From positions 1 through 64,000 of the forward strand of contig JAHDIN010000001.1 in NCBI GenBank assembly GCA_020630775.1: 64,000 bases of DNA, in the 5' to 3' direction. Shown piece by piece: positions 34,601 through 41,902 of the stretch. This stretch comes from Saprospiraceae bacterium (GTDB taxonomy: Bacteria > Bacteroidota > Bacteroidia > Chitinophagales > Saprospiraceae). Each line of letters starts with the position of its first letter. The first letter of the stretch is position 1. The translations under genes were made by a program, and so were the position numbers. A model generated the notes under the pieces. It searched no databases. It was not told where the DNA came from and worked only from the letters and a program-made list of their open reading frames with translations.

Positions 34601-35987
34601 GTTTTCATTTTCTGAAACAAGTTCAGAGACTTCTATGACTTTCACTTGTGATGATTTAGGAGATATGACTTTAGACATTTGGGTATCTGATGAATCAGGA
34701 AACCAAGATTTTTGTCAAACCACTATAAGTATTCAAGCTAATGGCGGTATATGCGACGATGCTGCAACAGGTATGCGAATAGCAGGTGATATACATAATG
34801 AAAACTTTGAAGTTGTAGAAGGTATGATGGTTCATCTAATGAAAATGGAAGATCAAACGGTTAAGAATTACATTACAGATATTAATGGCGAATTCGCTTT
34901 CAATGATAATGCAGACTATGAAGACTATCAGTTATACGTTAAAGGTCAAGATGACTATTTAAATGGAGTATCTACGTTAGATATTATTCATATACAAAGA
35001 CACATATTGGGTTCTGTGCCATTGACGTCTCCATACAAAATTGTTGCTGCGGATGTTGACAATAGTCGAAGTGTTACAGCTTTAGATTTAATTGAACTGC
35101 GTAAATTAATTTTGGGTATTTATAATGTATTACCTCAAAATGAAAGCTGGAGATTTATTGATAGTGAGCAATCTTTTGCAGATGTAAATTCTCCATGGCC
35201 ATTAAAAGAGGAGATTAATATTTATAATTTATCGAGTGACATGAGTGAGAATGACTTTGTAGCAGTTAAGGTGGGTGATGTTAACGGTTCGGCAGTAGTT
35301 GAATTAGGCAATCAAAGTATCGATAAAAGAAATCTATCATCAATTAATTTTAAAACGGAAGCTTTAGAATTAAATAATGAGGGTGAATACCTTGTTCCAA
35401 TTTATCTTGAAGACCTAACGACAATTAATGGTTTTCAACTTAGAATTGATTTAGGTAAAAACCTTAAGTTGATAGAAGTGGATGCAGGTAAAGTAAAATT
35501 AAATGCAAGTCACTATCATTTAAATAAAGATATACTTTCGATTGCTTGGCACGATTCAAATGCATTAGAAGTAAAGAATAATGAAGCATTATTTTATTTG
35601 ACTTTACAAACAAGCGATAATGAGTTTGAGGGTCTGAAAATGTTAGAGTCTTACAGAAATGAAATTTATGATTCTAATCTTGACGTCTATGCTTTAAAGT
35701 TTGAAGGTGTTAAGACTGAGCTTTCAAGAAATAAATTGTATCAGAATACACCTAATCCATTCAGTGATAATACAAATATTGAATTTGAGTTAGCTAAAGA
35801 TGGGAATGTTGAGATTTTGATTTATGATATGAATGGACAACTAGTTAAACGAATAAATGAATTTATGATAAAGGGTATGAATGCAATCAGCTTAAAATCT
35901 AAAGAATTAAACGGGGTAGGTATTTATTACTACCATTTAAAGACAGCGGATTTTAGTGCTTCTAAAAAAATGATTCATATTCAATAA
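31695..35987 (+). CDS. Giant cysteine-rich surface protein with dockerin-like, cohesin-like and T9SS modules (paralog 1)
   Basis: A 1430-aa exported protein; the signal region ends near IQFGFSQ. In order: an N-terminal module shared with the paralogs (LGCNDRIQISLGFDCNACLT to CWGYFTVEDKLPP); HYR-like beta modules; a W-T-x-x-D-W-C motif (RQWTALDWCAG); a DDGSFDDCGG to FVQFCCQ module; a second motif (RTWTVIDWCLHN); a PTPYCLGGVTTVLM to LGSTDNCG module; a carboxypeptidase-regulatory-like module; a dockerin-like EF-hand pair (about 1087-1157, second loop ADVDNSRSVTALDLIELRK); a cohesin-like module (about 1215-1336); and a T9SS type A tail (about 1347-1430, YQNTPNPFSDNT). No catalytic site is seen. 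It probably serves as a structural or adhesive surface protein. Confidence 0.87.
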   Translation: MKTYTLFRNSTSQSKWLNPIFTLMILMGVIQFGFSQCPSSLGCNDRIQISLGFDCNACLTPELILEDERDGCDYTVEILTANDLLVATTDKSGATPVYPCVDGSFIGQDWKASVSFVDGNNTVISCWGYFTVEDKLPPTITCIDDITVDCAEDLSDLLTSSTTSVYTYESLVDDGDASTTVIRMCTTNAPNGWELVESMTISPATGSGSVSGSILMNGETSSLSIDNTSITGNIIGAQAGSDGCLEITLPSSEVSDADATSVELSAEFISFHDFQVTDNCDPDLEVLITYDETQQLDCANNLTGQRTIRYYTSDNAGLSANFCEFSIFFTKKDLSDIVFPDNYYVDCQMAPASLDPGTVVGIPTIDGQPIEGGDNLCRINVTFADDTFNLCGVNSIKILRQWTALDWCAGQYSQSFQTIKVEDTLPPVVSCPPDTIKVVATDNCLGDLELDPLGSGPTALINDIDNCDNVSLVIAEFLKADERDPNAVDQPFNPATPLGNNKFLASGLQGGFNWLKYIVEDDCGRRSECRFEIEVTNDKAPTPVCDQFTVVSLDNSGWGRVYAPSVDDGSFDDCGGQVDLAIKRDSAPCSSQPESSGNDLQFGDFVQFCCQEAGDTVKVTLRATGPTGKSNTCDAYVVIQDKSGFGITCPTVLTANLDCSQINDIGTDVFGEAMVSDDCGAGSIRFQDSNNFDAQCGSGTVTRTWFLDLGGQTQTLGQCEQTFNFSSDVNLTENDFEWPADRNDATCMNFNTDLGDAPKLNGAPVNEAAFCGDLTYSYSDLVFENVEGYCVKVIRTWTVIDWCLHNANQNTTAGKWSRVQIVKVSNNTGPMFDNVPEDVTLEIGDNTCEATISFDAPTAVDLCKDESIDSDDISWSISGINRSGNGNISNVKLSPGSYTVTWNTSGICGQDNTVSHEITVNDIKSPTPYCLGGVTTVLMTSADPNEDPFVTIWSNDFDLGSTDNCGDVTFSFSETSSETSMTFTCDDLGDMTLDIWVSDESGNQDFCQTTISIQANGGICDDAATGMRIAGDIHNENFEVVEGMMVHLMKMEDQTVKNYITDINGEFAFNDNADYEDYQLYVKGQDDYLNGVSTLDIIHIQRHILGSVPLTSPYKIVAADVDNSRSVTALDLIELRKLILGIYNVLPQNESWRFIDSEQSFADVNSPWPLKEEINIYNLSSDMSENDFVAVKVGDVNGSAVVELGNQSIDKRNLSSINFKTEALELNNEGEYLVPIYLEDLTTINGFQLRIDLGKNLKLIEVDAGKVKLNASHYHLNKDILSIAWHDSNALEVKNNEALFYLTLQTSDNEFEGLKMLESYRNEIYDSNLDVYALKFEGVKTELSRNKLYQNTPNPFSDNTNIEFELAKDGNVEILIYDMNGQLVKRINEFMIKGMNAISLKSKELNGVGIYYYHLKTADFSASKKMIHIQ

Positions 35988-36011
35988 GGGAAACCACTTA
36001 AAAGCGAGAAT

Positions 36012-36049
36012 AAAAGCTCTGATCATAATTTTTGATCAGGGCTTTTTTT
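36012..36049 (+). terminator. Rho-independent terminator after paralog 1
   Basis: A 14-bp stem with one G-U pair (AAAAGCTCTGATCA 36012-36025, TGATCAGGGCTTTT 36033-36046), a 7-nt loop, and a T-run to 36049. It lies 25 bp past the stop codon and separates this gene from the cohesin-like scaffold gene. Confidence 0.9.
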
Positions 36050-36161
36050 ATTCACAAAACGTAGATTTCGTACGTTTTTTAAGAAGGTTCGCCGAAAAGT
36101 AAAAAGAATTAAAAATTCATTTAAATATAGACTGGACCCGTCATGGAGACTGATATATTGT

Positions 36162-36169
36162 TAATTTTG
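36162..36169 (+). promoter_or_regulatory. Candidate -7 promoter core TAATTTTG
   Basis: TAATTTTG fits TAnnTTTG and lies 21 bp before the ATG of the cohesin-like scaffold gene, giving a very short leader. No TTTG is seen at the expected -33 position, so this is a half-supported promoter. It is consistent with a new transcription unit after the terminator at 36012-36049. Confidence 0.4.
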
Positions 36170-36190
36170 CAGCTTATTTAAAATACTATT

Positions 36191-39100
36191 ATGATTACCC
36201 ATTTCATTAAAGTATTCGTTTTGATTTCATTGGCTTTGCCAGTATTGAGCCAGCCATTGGAGTTTGAATTCAGTACAACAGATTCACCTACACCAGGAGG
36301 TACAATGGATGTCTCTGTCAAAGTGTCTAATTTTGATCAATTATTAAGTGCTCAAGTAGGCATTTATTGGGATTCGACGGTATTGGAAATCGATACTGTA
36401 CCCTTCGTATCAACGGATTTACCAGATTTCAATAGGCAATCTCTAAGTCTTCCAGAAGATAATCAAACGGTTATAAAAGGAAAAGTAAAGCTTTCATGGA
36501 GCAGCTTTTCATTGAATCCCCAATCTTTACCCGATGATACAGAGCTATTTACGCTTAGATTTAATGTCATAGGGGATGCTTGTGACATGACTGCTCTATT
36601 TTTAGACGATCCACAACCTCCATTCTTGCAAATAGAGGTTATTCATAATGCTAAAGATGAGATAGGGGCTATCTCTAATGATTTTGCGGTCATGATTCCT
36701 GGCACAGATTGTGGTGATCCACCTCCTCCGCCAACAGATTGTATGGCTGGGGATTTAGTTTTTGAAGTGGAAGACATAAGCGCAGACCAAGGAACGAATG
36801 TATGTGTGCCTGTTTTAGTAGAAAACTTCGTTGATGTTGCTACTTTTCAAGGAAGTTTCGTGTGGGATCCATCAATTCTAGAATTTACAGAGGTTAGAAA
36901 TGTTAATTTACCTGGGGCAGGTCCTGGTAATTTCAATATTAATGAGTCAGCAGGGACGGCTGTTCTTGTTTGGTTTGATAATACTGGTGGTTCTAATACT
37001 CAAACTTTGGCAGATGGATCTGCATTGTTTGAGATTTGCTTTAACGCTATTGGAGCTGCAGGGAGTAAAGCTATTGTACAAGCTTCAGATTCGCCAACTT
37101 CACTTTCTGTTGGGGACTCAGCGAATACAGTTTATGAAAATTGCATCATACCGGGTTGCGTTAACGTTACAGGTATGATCAATCCAACGGACTTTACTAT
37201 TGTTACTAATTCAGTTCAAAGTTGTAATCAATCAAGAGTTTGTGTTGATGTTACTGTAGATAATTTTACAGATATCATTTCCACTCAATTTACATTGCAC
37301 TGGGATAATAACTTGCTGTGCTACAGCGGTTTAGAAAATTTAAACCAGACAATAGGTCTTTTTGAATCATTATTTTTTCAGCAAGATGATGTCTTGAGAT
37401 TAACTTGGGGAGACCCGAATGGTTTTACCTTACCAAATGGTACACGACTGTTTACTGTTTGTTATGATGTGAAAAACCCTTCAAGCACATTTAATGCTAA
37501 TATTAATGTGGTTGATGACAATGTCCCTATTGAAATAGTCAAAATAGGCGATGAAATCATAGATTTTGCATTAAATATTGGTCAAGTTCAGAATTGCACC
37601 ACTCCTAATGGTTTGGATATTAGCTTTCAATCTACTTCACCAAATTGTAACGGACAAAGTACTGGTAGCATTACCGCAACAGTTTCTGGTGGGACTGCAC
37701 CGTATACTTGCTCATGGGGTGCGCCAATAAATGCGACTGAAACTACAAATGGTACTTGTACACAAAATGGTTTATCAGCCGGTACCTATACGCTTACTGT
37801 GACTGATGCGTCTGGAACAAGTGAAACAGCTCAAACAACGATATCACAACCTAATGCGATAGCTATAACAGGCTCTACAAGTCCTCAGACTTTAAACAAC
37901 AATGGATCGATATCATTCAACATAAGTGGAGGTACACCACCATATACTCAGTCTTGGACTGGAAACATTGATCCTACAAATGTTCCGGCTGGTACTTACA
38001 CACTATTGGTTACAGATGCTAATGGATGTCAAGAAACTGAGGTATTTACAGTAGGATCTACATTAGATCCTGTGGTAGTTAGTGTTACAGGAATATTTGC
38101 TGCTGGTTGTACTGATAATGGAAGAATTTGTATTGAATGTACAGGAGGAAGCGGCACCTATATGCTACCACAAGCAACACCACCATTGACTTTTGATTCT
38201 AATCAAGGGTGTTTTGTGAATGTTCCACCAGGTAATTACACAATTAGATGTAGAGATAATGCAGGTCAGGAAGGAACTCGAGATGTTACAGTAAGCAGAT
38301 CTACAGATCCAATCTCTGTAACTATTACTAATATAGTACCTGCTCAATGTGAAGGAGGAGGTACATTCGATATAAACACTACAGGAGGATGCCCTGGATA
38401 TGCGATAACATTAGGTTTAGATGGCGGTGCTAAAGTGCCATTTGTTCCTGGTTCTGCGTACTTAGCAGGTAACTATACAGTATGTGTAAGAGATGCCGCT
38501 GGAAATGAAACTACAGTAACTTTTAATCTTCCGACGGTCAATACGCCTGCTCCATCTATTCAAGTAGAAAACCTCTCAGGGGCAGACTGTAATGGAGATG
38601 GTACTGTTAGAATTACAATAAACGATGGATGTAATCCTCAGTGCGAGATATTAGAAAACGGTGTTGTAGTTGCTGGTTGTAACAATGGTGGCATTACCTC
38701 ATTGCCAGCAGGTAGTTATGTGGTTCAAGTTACTGATGATCAAGGACTTACAGCTAGTTCTTCATTTAATATTGGCTTGGATCCAAACATTCCACCTTTA
38801 AACATTGCGCTTAATGGTGTAACAGACGCACCATGTGGCGGCATGGATGGATTGGTTGATGTCAATGTAACAGGTGGATGTGGTGCTTCTGATTGTATGA
38901 TTCAAACAAATGGAGGGGCATTGGTGCCTTGTGAATTTGTTGGAACGGCAATTCAAGCTGCTGAAGGTAATAGTATACTAACTTTCACTGATGCTGTTAC
39001 AGGCAGTACTTCACAAATTTCTGTGACTGTTGGTATAGCTCCAGATGCCTTAGGATTGAATTTAGTTTCAACAACAGCTTCTAGTATAGACATAGAACCT

Positions 39101-40051
39101 GTTAATGGGCTAGCGCCATTCTCTTATTCTTGGACATTTGAAAATGTGGTCATAAGCAATGAAGAAGATTTAACTGGCTTGACAATGGCAGGCACCTACA
39201 CAGTGATAGTTACCGATGCAGAAGGTTGTACATCATCTTTGTCTGTAACTATTGCAGCAGGAGGTGGACCTTCGATTACAATTTTTGATCAATTAATTGA
39301 AGCAGCTAGTTGTGGCGGAAATATGGATTGTGACGGTGTTATAGTGGGTAGTGTTTCTGGTGGAACTGCACCATACACATTAACATTTACAGACCAATTT
39401 GGAAATACACGAATTGTCAATATTGATAATGATGGAGAATTTACTGTTCAAAATGTTTGTGGTGGTAGTTATAGTCTAGTGGTTGGAGATGCGGCTGGAA
39501 ATGAATCTGTTTTCAGTACACCTATAATCGTTCCTTCACCTCTTGAGTTAATCATTACAGAGGATACTATAAATTGTGAGGATCCAGGTGAAAATAATGG
39601 TTCAATATCTGTATTTGTAGAAGGTGGCGATGGCGGATATGTTTATGAATGGTCCCCAAGTCTCCCTAATCAAGGGCCTTCTAACGAGAATCTGGCAGCA
39701 GGGAATTACTTGTTGAGAGTCACAGATGTAAGTGGATGCGCCGCTGAGTTATTACTAACAGTACCTAGCTGCACGACTGGAGCCGATGGTTGTGGAGAAG
39801 CGATATCAGTCATTTCGCCTAATAATGATGGTATGAATGATTTATTCCTAGTTAATTGTGATGATCCAGGAGCCAAAAGATTATTAGTTTTTGACCGATG
39901 GGGTAGATCTGTGTTTGAAAGTGCAGATTACAATAACACTTGGGGAGGTTTGGATCAAGATGGTCAAGAACTTCCAGAAGGTGCATATTATTGGGTCTAT
40001 GAAGTGAACGGTCGAATTTTCAAAGGAACTGTAACATTATTAAGAGATTAA
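36191..40051 (+). CDS. Surface protein with three tandem cohesin-like modules, SprB-like repeats and T9SS type B tail
   Basis: A 1286-aa exported protein; signal peptide MITHFIKVFVLISLALPVLS. Three cohesin-like beta modules sit in tandem at about 22-170, 186-325 and 333-475. Each repeats the pattern 'V-x-V-x-N-F ... F-x-x-x-W-D-x-x-x-L-x-F/Y ... L-x-W' (e.g. VENFVDVATFQGSFVWDPSI and VDNFTDIISTQFTLHWDNNL). A series of SprB-like or Ig-like repeats (about 475-1195) carries GGTAPYT-x-x-W and AGTYTLTVTDA cores. The end (about 1206-1286) is the CHU_C gliding-motility-type sorting domain: ISPNNDGMNDLFLVN, FDRWGRSVFES, LPEGAYYWVYEV. The following gene encodes a PorP/SprF protein, as is usual for type B cargo. 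It could act as a scaffold for dockerin-like partners encoded on both sides (inference). Confidence 0.88.
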   Translation: MITHFIKVFVLISLALPVLSQPLEFEFSTTDSPTPGGTMDVSVKVSNFDQLLSAQVGIYWDSTVLEIDTVPFVSTDLPDFNRQSLSLPEDNQTVIKGKVKLSWSSFSLNPQSLPDDTELFTLRFNVIGDACDMTALFLDDPQPPFLQIEVIHNAKDEIGAISNDFAVMIPGTDCGDPPPPPTDCMAGDLVFEVEDISADQGTNVCVPVLVENFVDVATFQGSFVWDPSILEFTEVRNVNLPGAGPGNFNINESAGTAVLVWFDNTGGSNTQTLADGSALFEICFNAIGAAGSKAIVQASDSPTSLSVGDSANTVYENCIIPGCVNVTGMINPTDFTIVTNSVQSCNQSRVCVDVTVDNFTDIISTQFTLHWDNNLLCYSGLENLNQTIGLFESLFFQQDDVLRLTWGDPNGFTLPNGTRLFTVCYDVKNPSSTFNANINVVDDNVPIEIVKIGDEIIDFALNIGQVQNCTTPNGLDISFQSTSPNCNGQSTGSITATVSGGTAPYTCSWGAPINATETTNGTCTQNGLSAGTYTLTVTDASGTSETAQTTISQPNAIAITGSTSPQTLNNNGSISFNISGGTPPYTQSWTGNIDPTNVPAGTYTLLVTDANGCQETEVFTVGSTLDPVVVSVTGIFAAGCTDNGRICIECTGGSGTYMLPQATPPLTFDSNQGCFVNVPPGNYTIRCRDNAGQEGTRDVTVSRSTDPISVTITNIVPAQCEGGGTFDINTTGGCPGYAITLGLDGGAKVPFVPGSAYLAGNYTVCVRDAAGNETTVTFNLPTVNTPAPSIQVENLSGADCNGDGTVRITINDGCNPQCEILENGVVVAGCNNGGITSLPAGSYVVQVTDDQGLTASSSFNIGLDPNIPPLNIALNGVTDAPCGGMDGLVDVNVTGGCGASDCMIQTNGGALVPCEFVGTAIQAAEGNSILTFTDAVTGSTSQISVTVGIAPDALGLNLVSTTASSIDIEPVNGLAPFSYSWTFENVVISNEEDLTGLTMAGTYTVIVTDAEGCTSSLSVTIAAGGGPSITIFDQLIEAASCGGNMDCDGVIVGSVSGGTAPYTLTFTDQFGNTRIVNIDNDGEFTVQNVCGGSYSLVVGDAAGNESVFSTPIIVPSPLELIITEDTINCEDPGENNGSISVFVEGGDGGYVYEWSPSLPNQGPSNENLAAGNYLLRVTDVSGCAAELLLTVPSCTTGADGCGEAISVISPNNDGMNDLFLVNCDDPGAKRLLVFDRWGRSVFESADYNNTWGGLDQDGQELPEGAYYWVYEVNGRIFKGTVTLLRD

Positions 40052-40075
40052 TCCTCAGGGTTTTAAATAGACATC

Positions 40076-41059
40076 ATGAAAAAGTTATTATTCATACTTT
40101 CAATTGTCACTTTCGCTTATTCAATTTCAAATGCTCAAACAAGAAATGATAGTGAGAGATACTTTGATGAAAGATATATATCAAGTACAAGTTTTTTAAA
40201 TCCTGTCGTAATCAATCCAGGTGCTGCGGGATTCGATAGTGATCACCATTTATTACTGAATTATAGAAACAAATGGGCAAGTTTTCCTGGTTCACCTAAG
40301 TCTATAATTCTCAGCTACGATGGTCCTGTTGCTGATAGATTGGGCTTTGGGGCTATGTTGAATACAGATACAAATGGAGACCTAGAAACAACTAAGTTAG
40401 CAGGTAGCCTAGCATATACATTGGATACACCAATTAATAAAATAGGTGTTGGATTCTCTGGAGAGTATATACAGCATAGATTAAGTGGTGATGCACTTAA
40501 TAACAACCTAGTAAATATTGAGGATCCTTCGATATTAGACAGGTTAGAGGGTACCAACTTCTTTGATGTCTCTGTAGGTCTATTTGGGATATATGATAGC
40601 AAGATTACTTATGGTCTTGCTTTACCTTCTTTGGTTAGTTCAAGGATTGATAATGAAGACAGCGTTGCTGAAAGAGAAATAGGCTACATTTTTAATGTAG
40701 GATATATTTTTGATGAATTAGAATCTGGAATGACACTGGAGCCTTCATTATTTGTTAAGCAGTTAATGAATGTCCCTTTTCATGCTGATGTTAACTTACT
40801 TGGGAGGTTTTTAGATGATAAGTTAAGGACTGGAATTACATATACGATTGGTGCTGATGAAAAACTAGGTTTCTTAGTTGGATTTGCAGTAAATACGCTA
40901 AACTTTACTTATGCGTATAATGCTAGCAGAAATGAATTTCAGACTTATAATAACGGTTCTCATGAGCTTTCTCTTAGAATCGATATAGGAAAAAGTAAAG
41001 CGAAAGTTGTGGATCAGGAGATGATGGATAAGAGTATGATGAATGAATCGATGAATTGA
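40076..41059 (+). CDS. PorP/SprF family outer-membrane protein
   Basis: A 327-aa beta-barrel protein of the PorP/SprF family, which works with the type IX secretion system to bring type B cargo to the surface. The signal peptide ends at SNAQT. The family start SSTSFLNPVVINPGAAGFDS, then LLLNYRNKWASFPGSPKSII and DRLGFGAMLNTDTNGDLETT, are typical. Repeated amphipathic strands follow to SHELSLRIDIG. The last 20 residues are a Met- and Asp-rich hydrophilic tail (QEMMDKSMMNESMN), longer than usual. The gene begins 24 bp after the CHU_C-type gene, so the pair is probably one operon dedicated to exporting and anchoring that cargo. Confidence 0.92.
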   Translation: MKKLLFILSIVTFAYSISNAQTRNDSERYFDERYISSTSFLNPVVINPGAAGFDSDHHLLLNYRNKWASFPGSPKSIILSYDGPVADRLGFGAMLNTDTNGDLETTKLAGSLAYTLDTPINKIGVGFSGEYIQHRLSGDALNNNLVNIEDPSILDRLEGTNFFDVSVGLFGIYDSKITYGLALPSLVSSRIDNEDSVAEREIGYIFNVGYIFDELESGMTLEPSLFVKQLMNVPFHADVNLLGRFLDDKLRTGITYTIGADEKLGFLVGFAVNTLNFTYAYNASRNEFQTYNNGSHELSLRIDIGKSKAKVVDQEMMDKSMMNESMN

Positions 41060-41374
41060 TATAAAATTTAGATAGTCTTGATTGAGGATATATTACATAT
41101 TAAGATTTTGTTATATATAAAATATACCAATGCGCTGGTACTATTACCCTCAGTTGAAAAACTATCTTTGTGTAGTTGAAAAGTATGCTAACGCATGCTT
41201 TACTAAGCTTTTTATTTAAAAGGAGTCAAAGACGAAGAAAAAGACGAAATCATCTTCACTTGTTTCTCCATAAATAATTAAGGTAGGATTACTAAGCTAA
41301 ACCGAGGCATCTTATATGTTGGATGTCTATTATTTATAGTATTATTTGATTATTAAAATCTTAAACTCAATCTC
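41060..41374. other. Intergenic region with candidate promoter and leader hairpin
   Basis: About 315 bp without a gene. TATCTTTG (41163-41170) fits the TAnnTTTG core on the + strand. Shortly after it, a hairpin AAGTATGC/GCATGCTT (41181-41188, 41193-41200, loop TAAC) would lie in the leader. If this is the promoter, the small secreted-protein gene has a leader of about 200 nt, containing the purine-rich aaaaggag near 41218 that is not next to any start codon. Confidence 0.4.
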
Positions 41375-41854
41375 ATGAAAAAAACGTTAAACGTTTATTT
41401 TGAGAAAACTTACATCTTGGCAAGCTTGAAGACGATGGCTTTGATGTTTGCATTTACTGTATGTTTTCTAAGCTTTTCGTCTGATGCGAGTGCACAGACA
41501 TTCAACACAAATCCGTTTACAAATGCACAAAACGGTAAAATTGCTCAAGTAGACCTTACGTTTGCTAAGCAATTTGAATTTACTTCTGAGTCGAGCGCTG
41601 CTGCTCAAACTTTAAGAAGTGAATTGCAAGATCTTCATGCTACTCAACCTACAAACGGTGTTTTGTCAGAAGCTAACTATGCTTCCAAAGTTTACTTTTT
41701 GGAAGACTTAGTTGCGACTCTAGGCAAAAATTCTGACGTGGCGGATTCTTTTCAAGAGTCTTACCAAAGATTGGCAAACTATACTTCCCAAACTTTTAGT
41801 ATAAGTGTCGACATAGAGGGCATATTCAGAACATATGCGGGTCTAGTAAACTAA
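41375..41854 (+). CDS. Small secreted helical protein, uncharacterised
   Basis: A 159-aa protein with a long N-terminal export signal: charged start, hydrophobic core TMALMFAFTVCFLSF and a cleavage site near DASAQT (about 41). The mature part, about 118 residues, is Ala/Ser/Thr/Gln-rich and mostly helical (SSAAAQTLRSELQDLH, YASKVYFLEDLVATLG). It has no cysteine, T9SS tail or lipobox, so it would stay periplasmic or be released. I do not recognise the family. The giant paralog 2 gene starts 48 bp downstream with no terminator between, so the two are probably co-transcribed and this may be a helper or partner of that protein. Confidence 0.8.
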   Translation: MKKTLNVYFEKTYILASLKTMALMFAFTVCFLSFSSDASAQTFNTNPFTNAQNGKIAQVDLTFAKQFEFTSESSAAAQTLRSELQDLHATQPTNGVLSEANYASKVYFLEDLVATLGKNSDVADSFQESYQRLANYTSQTFSISVDIEGIFRTYAGLVN

Positions 41855-41902
41855 GCATTAAAAAAGATATTCGATTATAACAAAACTCAATCTTATTTTA
41901 TT

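Noticed and set aside
34151-34678. Minus-strand ORF of 175 codons inside paralog 1
   Set aside because: It mirrors the codon pattern of the giant gene; no start context, no family features, and the plus frame is clearly coding.
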